64,000 nucleotides of DNA from Blastomyces gilchristii SLH14081 (GCF_000003855.2 NW_003101682.1:4181632-4245631), one strand, 5' to 3'. Positions 35,151 to 47,420 are shown, counted from the stretch's first letter. Notes: a model not told the origin generated them from the letters alone. Made by a program: numbers and translations.

Positions 35151-36520
35151 TTCATAGTTTTCACAAATCTTCTTCAAGTTTTAGAGACATTGTGTAATTC
35201 AAAGATAACTCTTATAAGTCTCTCAGTTCTCAGATCTGAGTTCTCACACTCTGCTTGTTATAAGAGCAGATTCTGAGTTTTCATTACTTAGCTTATTCAC
35301 TCTGTGAGCTTTAGATATACTATAGTAACCTGAGATTCTGAGTTCATTAATACTTTTCATACTTGTGAGAAAGCATTATTATGATGTAATCTCTCTCTAT
35401 GAGTATATATTTTCATTGAGAGAGTAACAGATTCAGGCATCAGCTTCAAGACTCTTAAGAAGTCAGTTATTAATACTATCTATTATATCTTAAATTTCTA
35501 TTTTAATTTGTTAGAATAGTTTGTATGAATATATTCTGATATAAAACAGATGAAGTTGAGACTCTTTTTCTTAATCTTTCTATTATACACTCTGATTATG
35601 AAAGGATGTAATACTCTCTCTCTCTGCTTAGTATTCAGATATAAATCTCTCTATATCTTATTATTTCTTTCAGTAAATCTGTTCTCTATTATTCTGACTC
35701 TTACAGAGCTGATTAATAATTCAGTCTCTACAGATCTATGACTCTCACAGTGATCTGTAAGTAGTGAATAAGAGTTATCACTTTCTTCAGAGTCAAGAGC
35801 TTAGAGTCTTATTTAACAATTATATTCTATATATCTTTATTCAGTCTCTTTATAAATATTATTATTTAAATCTTGTTTCAGAACTTTGTTTTCACAGATC
35901 TCAATTCATATTATAATTCTATAAAGTACTCTGAGTAGTCTCTATCAGATTTCTCATCTTCTTTTCTAATATTGATAATTATGACTCAGATATTCTCTAT
36001 TCAGCTCATAGAGTCTCTTAACTTATTCTCTAGATAGATTTTAAGAACTGATTAGTAGAATCTCTCATGATTACTCTTCAGATAATTCAGTTAATTCTTG
36101 ACTTCAGTGTAGTAGAGATCTGTTATTATATAGATCACAGCTTTTTCACCTTCTATATCACACAGTCTAACTTACAAGTTCATTTCAAAGATAAAGTTAT
36201 AAAAGCTTATATAGATTGTGATTTGATAGATAATCTTAAGTAATTGTAACTTAAGAAAGTTTCTTTTCAGTTTGCAGATATCTCTAAAGATCATGTCTAG
36301 ATGCTTGATTTAAAAGTGTTTATAAGTAGTAAGTATTTCTTATAGAAAAATAGCTTGATTCTGTGAGAGATGCTCAAGCATGTTTTTCATTAAGATTGAT
36401 TTATAAGTTCAGAGAGTTTCTCTGTCACAGATATAGAGAATAATATTCTATAAGTGATTAATAAGTTGTCTAAGACTTCTTTTATAAAAGTTATTCATAA
36501 TTCAGATAGCTACTTCAGAG
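35151..36520 (-). pseudogene. Gypsy-B copy 2 gag, first part
   Basis: Continuation of copy 2 beyond LINE-A, homologous to 9180-10540. The zinc knuckle at 35557-35516 is ruined: it aligns as N-F-I-C-FISE-Y-IHTN-Y against the intact CFLC...H...C of copy 1. Cut at 36520 by the hAT derivative. Confidence 0.75.
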
Positions 36521-37026
36521 TAGATTGATCACTGAGACCAGGAATTTCACGTTTGATCTTATTTGATCTGGTCTCATATATTTCTCGATGTGAATCCCGC
36601 TGGGACTAATCATCAAAAAAACATGCAAAGTGACTATTTATCAGATCTCAAAATGAGATCATGACTTAGGAAAAATAAGAAAGTAATCTCATTTGATCTC
36701 ATTTAGTCTTATTCTTGATATAAAGTGACTATTTTTGAACATTTTAAAGTTTTTTTTAGACTATTTTTAATCTTTTAAAAAGTAATGATTTTTGATAACA
36801 CTTAAAGAAGATTTAAAGTTATTTAAAGTAATAAAATGAATTTAAATTGAGAAGTAGAAATCATGATTGCCTTTGAAAAATGTGATAAGAGTAGACAGTA
36901 AGTCTCACTGAAACAGTATGAAACTACTATCTAATCTTAAAACTGTGTAATGAGATCAATCAAATTGATAATGAGAGCATTTAATATTCTGATTCTGGTC
37001 TCAGAAACGGTCACACGGTTAGTTTA
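36521..37026 (-). mobile_element. Non-autonomous hAT derivative, 506 bp
   Basis: The left end TAGATTGATC and the inverse of the right end TAAACTAACCG are mutated forms of TAGACTGACCG. The left 80 bp match the right end of the 5.8-kb hAT, and the right 60 bp match its left end, so it sits inverted relative to that copy. The 8-bp target duplication is CTTCAGAG (36513-36520) / CTTCTGAG (37027-37034), and the uninterrupted site cttctgag exists in Gypsy-B copy 1 at about 10552. No coding frame. Confidence 0.88.
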
Positions 37027-37158
37027 CTTCTGAGTGTCTGCATTAGAATTCACAGAGAATGAAGTATATAAGTTTCTAGTTCTTTGAGTCATAATAAGTG
37101 ATGGCTGACTGACAGCGCTTGAAATGTAAGAATAAGTACTTATAGATGATTATTCAGA
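37027..37158 (-). other. Gypsy-B copy 2 leader next to 5' LTR
   Basis: Homologous to 10552-10682 of copy 1, non-coding leader. It includes the right copy of the hAT target duplication. Confidence 0.75.
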
Positions 37159-37381
37159 TATTTGCAGCTTGATGTGATATATACTGATAGCTACTAGAAC
37201 TATATATAATAGAAAGATAAATGTAGAGATCAAATGTATAATAGTATTCAAGCTGAGTCATGAATAGTAGTTGTGAACTTCAGTCTATATAGTTGTGTGT
37301 AGCCAAGAGCTGCTAACTCTATTAATTTCACAAGAGATAGAAATAGAGGTAATGAATCCGCGAGAAGCGGGATTTCTTACA
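37159..37381 (-). repeat. Gypsy-B copy 2, 5' LTR (223 bp)
   Basis: Same boundaries as the LTR at 10683-10906. On the minus strand it starts TGTAAGAAATCCCGC. The outermost bases (ccgcgagaagcggg) still carry CpG. Confidence 0.9.
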
Positions 37382-37509
37382 TTTTTCCTCACTGACATTT
37401 TTTATAGATATGAAGAGGTTTTACTAAGTATCACTGCAGTGCTGAGTCTGATTCCATGAAATCACTCACTGAAAGCCTTCACAGATGAAGTCTTAGAGAG
37501 AGAGAAATA
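37382..37509. other. Unassigned spacer
   Basis: 128 bp between two Gypsy-B LTRs of opposite orientation. No match to other sequence in the window and no coding signal that I can defend. Confidence 0.4.
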
Positions 37510-37732
37510 CATAAGACATTCTACTTTCTATGAATTCTTTATCTCTATTTCTATCTCTTGTGTAAGTAATAGAGTTAGCAGTTCTTGACTATATACAACT
37601 ATATAGACTGAAGTTCATGACTACTATTTATAACTCAGCTTGAATACTATTATACATTTAATCTCTATTTTTATTTTTCTACTATGAATACTTCTAGTAG
37701 CTGTTAGTACATATCACATCAAGTTGCAAACA
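37510..37732 (+). repeat. Gypsy-B-type LTR, plus orientation
   Basis: Aligns to the Gypsy-B LTR on the plus strand; the first two bases are ca rather than TG, otherwise collinear. Ends caagttgcaaaca. Followed by about 35 bp of Gypsy-B leader (tctgaataatcatctg). Confidence 0.8.
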
Positions 37733-38370
37733 TCTGAATAATCATCTGTGAGCACTTATTCTTTCACTATTACTTACAAGATTAATATGAATCTTCTCAA
37801 TGAGTTAAATAGATCTTGAGATCAGTGTTTTTAAAGTATCTTATATTATATCTAACTTAACACATTCTTTATAAAAGAACTTAGTCTTAGAACTCTTAAT
37901 TATAACTCTGATATAGAAATTCTTAACTATAGTAATTATAGTATCAGTGTGAAGATGTCTGAGATTGTAATATTAATTTAAAAGAGTCTTTAATATCTTT
38001 AATATCTATGTTTTCTCAGAATCTATACTCATGTCTGCAGAATCAATGTTATCAATAATAATAGTAGTACTTACAGAAAAATCAACTTTTTAGTTAAAAT
38101 TTGTACTTGTGAGATATTGTAATATACTTCACTTTCTTACTTAGATAATTGGAATTCTTATTAAACTTCTGTTCAGTGATCATATATATATTATTCAGAG
38201 CTCTGTAAATGAAAAATAAGACAATAGTAAAAGATAATGTAAATTGATACTTCTGATCTTTTAACTCTATAAATAAGAGCAGATTAACTGTAATATTAGA
38301 GATATAGTGAATATTCTGCAAGCTAACATTCTCACTCTTAATCTTCAAGATAAGAGATTTAATTTTCTTA
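37733..38370. other. Internal part of short two-LTR element
   Basis: 638 bp between two plus-oriented Gypsy-B LTRs. Only the first 35-40 bp match Gypsy-B; the rest is unrelated and includes a Copia-like reading frame on the minus strand. It could be a small non-autonomous element or the product of nested insertions. Confidence 0.55.
38094..38367 (-). pseudogene. Copia-like gag-pre-integrase fragment
   Basis: The minus-strand frame (84 codons) reads VSLQNIHYISNITVNLLL, then FIELKDQKYQF and ALNNIYMIT. This matches the gag-pre-integrase segment of Ty1/copia Pol (LxNVLYVPDLxxNLLSxxKLxDKGYxxxF ... NLYxL). The fragment is too short for certainty; protease and integrase core are not present. It ends against the LTR at 38371. 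Confidence 0.45.
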
Positions 38371-38592
38371 TGTAAGAAATCTCACTTCTCATGAATTCTT
38401 TACCTCTATTTCTATCTCTCATATAATTAATAGAGTTAGCAGCTCTTGGCTACACACAACTATATAAACTGAAGTTTCTGACTATTATTCATAACTCAGC
38501 TTGAATACTATTATACATTTAATCTCTACATTTATCTTTCTATTGTGAATACTTCTAGTAGCTATCAGTATATATCACATCAAGCTGTAACA
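38371..38592 (+). repeat. Gypsy-B-type LTR, plus orientation (second)
   Basis: Starts TGTAAGAAATCTCAC and ends ctgtaaca; 222 bp. LINE-C begins immediately after it. Confidence 0.85.
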
Positions 38593-38794
38593 ATCAACCG
38601 CTTCATTACAAACTCACTCAATTTTTTGAATCAGAACCCGCAAATAGATTCATCAAAAAGCTCTCAATCATACAAGCATTTTGACCTCATCACTGACTGC
38701 ATACCTCATGTGATGATCGAGGTATTCAGTCAAATGTGAACCAGACATTGTTCAAAACTTCTGTGTGGGATTATCCCCTGTTCTCCTCTAACAT

Positions 38795-39725
38795 AATCAA
38801 CCACCTAATGCTCATTTCCACCTAACACTCGCCTTTGTAAATCAATTACAATCAACTTTAAATGTTAATATCTCAATAAATATTCATTATTTTATTTTTT
38901 TAATTTGTAATCTATAAATATCAAGACTTATAGTATAATATAATTTAAAATTATTATAATATAGTTAAAATTGATTAAAATATAGATTCAATTAGAAAAT
39001 AAAATACAGTATAATAAAATATATAATATTTTATTATAAATTAAGAAATATGTATTATATATTATTGAAAATAATAATTCTTATATAAATATATTATAAT
39101 TTAATAAATATCAAATTATTTTATATAAGAATTCTATATTTTAATTTTTAAGATTTTTTTTATTTTTTTATTATAATTTTTTTTATAAATTACAAGTAAA
39201 ATATTGAAAACTCTTGACATTTTAAATTTTGAAAAATAATTTATTAAATATAAATATATTTAAATAATTTAATATAATAATTTATTTAAATTACAATTTT
39301 AAAGTATAAATAATACATAGTTATTAGAAAAATAGTATTTTAAAATATAAGATTTTATATAAAAATTTAAACAAATCAATAATAAATAAGAATTTCAAGA
39401 TAAAATTGTATATTTTATTAAAAATATATATAATCTATAAGATGTTTAATTTTTATAAGAAAATAATTTATATTTATAAATATATTTATAAATATAGACT
39501 GTGTATTTTATTTTAAAATAGTATTTTAAAAAGCTTAATAAATTAATAATTATATGTTATTTTCTCATAGGAATTTAATATAATATAATATATATCTATT
39601 CATTATTGTTCTGTTTTTTAGAATAGTTCTAAATAAATATTCATTGAGATATGAATATTTGAAGTTGATTGTAATTGATTTACAAAGGTGACTGTTAGAT
39701 GAAAATGAGTGTTAGATGATTGATT
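38795..39725. mobile_element. 931-bp AT-rich MITE with 94-bp inverted ends
   Basis: The arms at 38795-38888 and 39632-39725 are inverted copies with roughly a dozen mismatches (AATCAACCACCTAATGCTC against AATCAATCATCTAACACTC). The interior is almost pure A/T with no coding frame. LINE-A and LINE-B lack it at this position. The flanks permit a TA duplication (mariner-like) or an ACAT duplication (38791-38794 and 39726-39729). Family unknown. Confidence 0.8.
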
Positions 39726-41069
39726 ACATTATCACATCACAACCCCGGGCCAAATTGTGATACAAATTGTAAGATGAAAATACCTAGTCATATGTGTCAA
39801 TCTTCACAATTTTGGAAGATCTCTGATCTGTAATTGTGGAGATATCTGAGGAGTAATATTCATGAAAACCCTGTTCATCTTTGATGTTCCAGAACATCAA
39901 CACCAAGTCTCACCCTTGTACCGCCCTTCCCAATCTGGCCCATTCTCAGCAGAAAAATACAAAAAGATACCTCAGTAATAATATCAAGCACATAACCAAC
40001 AGTCACTTCTGAAGTGCAACCTCCGTGGTCTGTCTTCAGTGTATCTAGACATCAACACCAAGTCTCACCCTCATATCACCCCTCTCAATCTGGCCCATCC
40101 CCGGCAGAAAAGTACAAAAAGATACCTCAGCAACTCTATTTGATACATAATCAGCAGACACAACAACTATAAAATCAGTATACTCTAAGATCTGACTGAG
40201 CCTTTGATCTCTGCACAGTGAGATATATTAAATCTAGTTTTAATATCTCAATATTCAATAGATTCTGCAAGAAATTGAGAACAGCAACACTAGGTTTCTA
40301 TTGAATTTGAGAATTAACTCTATATTGATATAATCATTGATAAAGTCTTCTATTTTGAGATATAAATAACCAGTTTCTCTACATCTCACTGATAATATTT
40401 ATATTATTATATAGAAACAGACTTATATTCTCTATAATATCAAGATTCCGAAGAGAGAAAGTCTTGATAGAGAGTATTCAGTAGTATATATCTTAGCAGT
40501 TTCTATCTCATTCTTCTGCAGCAGTTAATATCAAAAAAAAGATCTTAGAATTAGTTTTTTACTTCTCTTAAAAAAGTAAGATGTTTTTCTCTGAGTTTTA
40601 TACATTATTCTTACAAAGAATTAAAAACAGAGTTATTTTCTGTTATAATTTCACATTCTTTTAAGTCAGAATTACTTTTTCAGTGACTGAAGAGCTTTCA
40701 TTAATACTTAATTCTCTTTTATACTCTCTATTAACTGATTTGAGTTGCACACTTGTGTGAGAAGAATTGAATGATTTAGAATAAAATTGAATAGTTTTAA
40801 GCAATTTCTCTGCAAAAAATTAACTTATTTTTTATCAGTTTTTCTCTCAAAAACTGTCATATTATCTGATTTATTATCAATTGATATCATACTTTTTCTC
40901 ACTGTATCTCAAGAAAGAGTTTGTAAAGATTTTATTGATTTATCTTAAAAATCAATTTTACTTTATTAGATTCTCTTCAAAAATCTAATCTAGTTACTGA
41001 ACTAGTGTGAAAATAATCAGATGATTTATACATAAAAGTGTTTCATTCTTCTTTTAAAACAGTCTGACT

Positions 41070-41228
41070 AACTTTTCAATTGAAAATAGACTAATAAATC
41101 TCTCAATTAAAACAGTATGATCAACTTTTCATTTGAAAATAGATCAATAAATCTCTCAATTGAAATAGTCTGATGAACCTTTCATTTGAAAATAGACTGA
41201 TAAATCTCTCAATTGAAACAGTCTGATC
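41070..41228 (+). repeat. Three 53-bp tandem units upstream of LINE-C ORF1
   Basis: Units begin with aacttttc-like sequence at 41070, 41123 and 41176, with a partial one at 41229. LINE-A has a single unit (28879). Each contains gaaaatagac and aataaatctctcaatt. Confidence 0.85.
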
Positions 41229-41250
41229 AACTTCTCATTCAGTGAGTAAA

Positions 41251-42115
41251 ATGAGTTCAGGAGTACAATCAGTTAATATGAAAAAAGATGTTTTCTCAGA
41301 TACTCTTCCTGAGATTGAAATTCTAAACAGAAGAAAGAAGAAAGAAATAGAGAAACAATAAGTTCTTGAAATACAGAAACTTGAAAAAGTAAGTAAAATT
41401 CTTGAAAAACAGTGTCTGAATGAGAAGAATGAAGAAGTTCTGTTAATTCTTCATACTCAGGCTAGACAACTACAAGAGATGATCAAGTTCAAACTTGGAA
41501 TTTCAAACATAATTCAAAAAACATTGAAATCTTCTAGTACAGTTACTGACTCTTTCTCATCTTTTACTTCTTTATCTTCTTGTTCAAATTAGAAGAAAAT
41601 ATATACTCAAGTAGCAGAATCTGCTGTCTCTAAACCTGCTATTGTAAAACCTGCTCAAAATTCTGAGATAACTGAGAAGAATATTACTCAGATCTCTGTT
41701 CATAGAAAAGAAGAGAAAAAAATATAAAAAGAGAAAAACTTTTAAATGTTCAGAAATAGAAGACTTATTCTCAAAGTCACAAGTCAGAAGATCTTACAAA
41801 GAAACAAGCTAAACTCAAATCTCATTTTCAGAATTAGAAATGAAATTAACAAGCAGTTCTTTTCTCAGTTAATGACTGATATTGAAGTTCAAAAACTAGT
41901 TATAGCTTCAATTGAGTTATCTTTCTTTGAAAATTTCATTATTTTGACTACAATATCTGAATTCAGTGCAAAATTCCTCATTCAGAAGCAGTTGAGATTT
42001 CTGCTTTTCAAAATAGTTATAATCTACTATCTGGTGATAGTGATTAGATTCTACTCTATTGTAACCCTCTTTTAGTATGAATGTACAATAACAACAAAAA
42101 AAGTTTAAAAACTCT
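41251..42115 (+). pseudogene. LINE-C ORF1, internally deleted
   Basis: Starts at ATG 41251 (MSSGVQSVNMKKDVFSD). It has a charged coiled-coil-like segment, then a 109-codon open piece (41746-42075) with NRRLILKVTSQK, IFRIRNEINKQF and FENFIILTT, typical of fungal LINE ORF1 RNA-binding regions. At about 41990 it jumps to sequence equivalent to 30455 of LINE-A. About 800 bp, including the zinc knuckles, are therefore missing. Confidence 0.75.
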
Positions 42116-45100
42116 TCAAACATCACATTTATTCAAAACAATGTGAATAGAAACTCAAATTACATTTATTCTTGTCTAAAGATTGCATTTGAATAAAAAG
42201 TTGACTTGTACTTCTTCAAGAATCAAACTTTGATACTGAGCAAAAGTACATCATTTCTCATTCAAGGTATTACTGCTTTCTTTCCGAAAAATCTGAGATA
42301 AAATCAAGAGTAGTGATCTATGGGAGAAAAAGATCAAGATATCAATTTAATCTGAGATTTGATATCATATCTGACTCTGATATTCTAGTGAGTGATATTA
42401 TAGATGCAGAGAATGAGTTTGATACTATTCAACTTATAAATATCTATAATGAAAAGTCATTGAAAGAAAACAACAATACCTGAATAATTGATTGAGGATT
42501 TTTGAATATAACTCTCTTAAAAAACTCTATAATTGTAGAAGACTTCAATGCACATTATCTCTGATGAAACTCAGAGTGCACAAGAGCAGTAAGAGCAGAT
42601 AAACTGATTGAATGAACTTTTAAGCATTCAATAGATTTAGTTAACAAGTCTGATCAATAAACATTCTTTAGAAAAGACATGAAACAGAAATCTATTATAG
42701 ATCTAACATTCATATCACAAACTTCAATTGAAAAAAGCCTTATAAACTGATTTATTAATTCAAATGAAACCTCATGATCAGATCATGAGATCATTCAATT
42801 TGATATTGAACTGAGTGAAAAACAAAGAAGTGAAAATCCTCTTCTCTCTAATCAGTATAACTTTCAAAAAGCTGATTGAAAAGCAGTTGAAGAAAGAGTA
42901 AAACAGCTGAAATCTGAAAGACAGAGTGAGCTCTATTGAAATCAAAGTCAAGATATCTCAAATGAAATGCTTGAGAATAGAGTAAAGCTGATTACATCTA
43001 TTCTTCTAACAAGTATTGAAGAAAATATTTCAAAGAAAAAGTCTTCTGAGTATTTCAAACCTTGATGAAATGAGAATATCACTTCTAAAAGAAAGTAATT
43101 AGTCACTGCTAAGAGAGATTGAAAGAATAACTTAATATCTGATAAAGAGTTCAAAGCTATTCAAAATGAAGATTTTTCAGATATTAAAAGAGTCAAAACA
43201 GATTGCTAAAACAAATTTCTTAAAGAAGTATAAGAAAAAGAAGTTTTTATAGTCTTCAACTATACTAAAACAAGAAGTGTAGCAAAGCTTTCAATCTTAG
43301 AATATGAATTTCAGAATGCATCATATACAGCAAACTCTTTTGAGAAAAAGTGTCAAGCTTTTATAAGAATTCTCTTTCAAAACTCATCACATTTAGAAGA
43401 GAAGAATATGTCATTTCATGAATATATTAATGAAAATAACTGGGAATCACCTGAGCTTACATGTGATGAACTAGAGTCAGTAATATTCTCAAGTTCAATT
43501 AAAACTGCTGCAGGGCCTAATTCAATTAATCACTTGATTATTTAAAACACATATTTCTACTTGAAGAATGAATATTTTGAGCTCTTTTTTAATCTCTTAC
43601 AAAATAATTATCATTCTGAATACTGAAGAGAAGCTACTGAAGTAATCCTTACAAAACCTAATAGAAAAGCTTCAATTTCTAAGTTATATAGAGTAATATC
43701 TCTGTTGAACTGTTTGAGAAAAATTCTAGAAAAGATAATAGCTACTAGATTATCTTTTATAAGCTCTATTAGTGATTCTCTTCTATTTAATGAATAAATG
43801 AAAGATAGAAAACAATGTTCTGCAATTGACACTGTTTTCTCAGTTATTTATAATGTTCAAGTAGCAAATCATGAAGATCTGGTCTCAACTGCAGTTTTTA
43901 TTGATATAAAAGGTGTATTTAATCATGTTTCAAAGTCTATAATAATTTAAACTTTGAAGCTGTTGAAACTGTCACTTTCTCTAATGAAATGAGTTAATTG
44001 TTTCATATCTAAAAGAATTATATAACTATTCTTTGATGGAAGAAAACAAGATAAAACTGAGATAAAAATAGAAGTATCATAAGAATCTTCAATCTCATCT
44101 GTTTTATTTACAATATACACTGCATATCTATTCAAGAATAGAGAGATGAAAATAGTGAGATTTTCAAGTCATGTAGATGATATTAATCTAGTCTAGAGTT
44201 CAAAGACAATCAAAGAGAATTTAGAAGTGATTGAGAAAGCAGTAAAGAAAATCTTTGTTAGAGCAGATATCAATCTAATTTAATTTAATATGAATAAAAC
44301 TGAGTTAATTCACTTTTTTTCTAGATTTAATAAGAAAGAACTATGTCTAACTCTTTTGAATAAAGAGATTAAACTCAGTTTAAATGTTAAATAACTAGGA
44401 GTATGATTAAACTCCAAGTTGAATTTTAAATATCATATTCAATAAAGAATCATCAAGACAGAGAGACTACTGAATAGTATAATCAGACTATCAAATACTG
44501 AGAGAGGTCTATTCTTTCAGACTATGAGACATTTATATATAGACTGTATTATCTCAGTAGCTGATTATGAAGTTCAAGTTTGATGAAACAATCAAGATAA
44601 TTTCACTGAACTCTTTCAAAGTTTACAAAACAGAGCTTTGAAAAGAATTCTGAGAGTATTCAAATCATCTTCTATTAAAGCAATGAAAATTGAAGCTTCA
44701 ATTTCATCTCCTGCTATTCAATTTGAAAAGACCTGTATAAACTGTGCTCTGAGAGTCATGAAGATGAGCTTAAATTATATAATTAGAGAAAGAGTCTCTT
44801 CTTTATTTTCATCAGTTAACTCAGGCAATGAACTGAATTAGAATAGATTTCTTGACTGAAATGAGAATAATGCTTTAAAGAAAATGCTCACTCAACTGTA
44901 TGAACTATCTTCACTTATTAAAAATCAATTTTCTTCATTAAATGTTGAGAAAATTGATCATGAGAAGATATCTCTCTGAAGAAAAAAGCTGGAAACTCTC
45001 ATAGACTTCTAAATAAGTGAACTATTTAAAGAGAGAGACTATGAACAGCATTTGAAGAAGATCTCTATAATCAATATAAAAGACTGCATTCTGATTTACT

Positions 45101-45206
45101 CAGATGACTCAAAAAATGAGAATTTGAATACATTAGACACAGATGTTGCTTTTACTAAAGATAATATTAATTTTATGTCAGATTTCTGAACTTTAGGCTG
45201 TGAATC
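42116..45206 (+). pseudogene. LINE-C ORF2, first part
   Basis: Same ORF2 as LINE-A. The endonuclease has IIVEDFNAHYL followed by two TGA (near 42530-42565). The RT has RVISLLNCLRKILEK (43691-43735) and FIDIKGVFNHVS (43900-43935), and the YxDD region (near 44170) reads VDDIN. The 67-codon piece 44638-44841 lies in the RT-RNase H linker. The RNase H start is ILIYSDDSKNEN (near 45088-45123). The gene is cut at 45206 by Gypsy-C and resumes at 58056. Confidence 0.85.
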
Positions 45207-45739
45207 TGTCACGCTCCCGGCCGCGCCAAGGCCCCGTTGCGGTTCCACACGGCCCATCGGTTTCATGCGGATGATTTCATCCCGTCTGAACCGGTTTTCA
45301 ACCACTCTATGACATCATTCGGATATATCATAGAAAGATCCGATTGCTGGATATGAGAACTCTGCTTCTATACAAGGTCAGCAGATTACTCTTCCTTGAT
45401 AGTGAGATGCTGCTGAGGTATCACTTCAGCTATTCTCACTTATGAAATGAGATGAGAGTATTTACTCATTGTCTATATAGAATAGCTAGATACTGACTCC
45501 TCATTAAAGAAGTCAGTGATTCATTTTTCTTCTACAGAAATATATACAACAGTTACTGTGTTTCTTATATAATCTTCATAGTATACTAAGTATCATATCT
45601 GTGATATTCTTGTAATAATTCTGTAGTTCATAAGCTTGTTATTTAAGTATAATAGTCAAGCTTATCTATACAACTTCTTAAATAACTATCTCTATATAAT
45701 ACTTCTAACTAGTTACTGCTTTGATTCTGTCATATTACA
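45207..45739 (+). repeat. Gypsy-C 5' LTR
   Basis: Starts TGTCACGCTCCCGG, ends ATATTACA. The first 110 bp are strikingly GC-rich and unmutated compared with the 3' LTR, where the same bases are largely A/T. Confidence 0.93.
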
Positions 45740-46870
45740 ATTTGAATCACTTAATCTGATTATAAGTTTGAATCAGTCAAGCTCTAATAGACTGATATAA
45801 TCTTATATACTTACACTGAGACTAATCTGATCTCACTCTCTGAGAGAAACTTCACATTATCTTCTAGAGTATGCATATCTCTACTCTGACAGAAATCTGA
45901 GATTTCTGAATCTACTGCATACTTTGATATGAGTTCTTCAACTACTCTATCACTGTCACAGCTTCTACACATCTACATCTATTATAAAGATAGAGAGATT
46001 GAGGTTGAAAATTCTCTGAATTATAAAAGAAATATATTGTCTGAATTTCACAGCTTTATCTGTATTCTTGAATGAAAATTCTGCCTTAATCTGAGCCAGT
46101 TTAATACTCATGAGATATAAGTAATATACACTTTAAATCTTCTTGAAGACATCTCTGCAACTACTTGAACTATTAAGAAGAGAGAGCTTGAGCATACTAA
46201 TACTACTATGACTTAGAAAGAATTCAAGAACTTTCTACTGAATCAAATCAAAGATTACTGTAATCATCACTTCACAGTGATATAGTGATTCAACTTATTA
46301 TATTAATAAGAAAATAAGAATTCTTTCAATTTCAATGTAAGATTTGAATAATATTAAGAGAAATTAACTGATAATTTGAATCAATTAAAGATATAGCTTT
46401 ATCTTACAAAGCTGACTTATAAGATGTGAATAATAATATCACAGTATCAGAGTTTATTAATTAATTACACTGAGCTTATTAACTTGACTTTCTGAATTTA
46501 TTTAAATAATCAATACTCTGAGAAAAATATTAATAAGATCTCTTCTAAGTAATTAATAACAGAATCTAAACAGCACTGTGATGACTCTAGTATAGAGAAA
46601 GTAAAGAAGAATTTCAAGCATTCTGATTCTTCACTCAATGTGAAGAAATATTAAAAAAGATTTGATAAAGATCTCTATTTTAACTGTGAAGCTGATAATC
46701 ACTATACTAGTGATTGTAAGAAGCTGAAGAAGAAAAGAAACTGAGAAGATATCTACTCAAAGTCAACTTCTCTTCTAATAAATGTATTCATGAAAGATAA
46801 AGAAGAGAAAGAAATGAAGAATTGATAATTCTTATGTCTTTGAGTTCATATTATAATCACAATATATACT
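45740..46870 (+). pseudogene. Gypsy-C gag
   Basis: Capsid/nucleocapsid gene by position. The clear mark is a zinc knuckle at 46676-46717 that aligns as Y-FN-C-EADN-H-YTSD-C. The first Cys is Tyr (TGT to TAT); the other ligands and the spacing are intact. Upstream there is no long open frame; stops are frequent. Confidence 0.75.
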
Positions 46871-47420
46871 CTGAATGAGGAGATACTAGTGAGATATCTA
46901 CTTGACTCTGAGATGAATAGTAACTTCATATTCTATTTCTTTTCTTTGATGAAGAGTTGAAAGAAGATAGATCTGTCAGATTATATAAAATTTACTGATA
47001 AAATAAAATGTCACTATTTTAATATAATTTAAGCGAAGTGTATAATCACAGACTCAGAAGAAATCTTTAAGAAGAGCAGTCTGCTTCTTCATACAGTCAA
47101 TATCATAGATAAGAACATTATTTTAGATCTTTCATAATTAAGAGAAAACAATTCTCTCATTGACTGAGTCACTCAGATGTGACAGTACTGTCTCACTAAT
47201 GAAGAGACACTGATAGAGAAATCTGAAGAGTTTCATTGAAAGAATCTTGAGAAAAAGATAGAGTTGATATACTGTGTAGTAAGTGATTAAGACTTGAAGA
47301 CAGATGAAGAAGTTATCATCTCTGCTGCAAGACTAGTAGCAGTATCTGTCATTGAAGATGAATATATACAATATCTCTTTATAGATTATAAGCATGTCTT
47401 TTCAGAAAGAGAAGCAGCAA
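46871..47420 (+). pseudogene. Gypsy-C aspartic protease region
   Basis: Retropepsin-like maturation protease. It reads LLDSEMNSNFI at about 46898-46930 in place of the usual LLDSGAxxNFI; the active-site Gly is Glu (Asp codon at 46904-46906). Downstream it has KCHYFN and the post-protease motif NIILDLS-stop-LRE (about 47113-47145), the decayed form of the DIILGLPWL motif. Confidence 0.75.

Larger units (their letters stand above)
38593..41250 (+). other. LINE-C 5' UTR (with MITE)
   Basis: Homologous to the LINE-A and LINE-B 5' UTRs, starting at the ccgcttcatt block. It is interrupted by a MITE at 38795-39725. It contains the two-unit tandem repeat (about 39863-40173; the acatcaacaccaag anchors are 155 bp apart) and three tandem 53-bp units just before ORF1. 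Confidence 0.8.
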
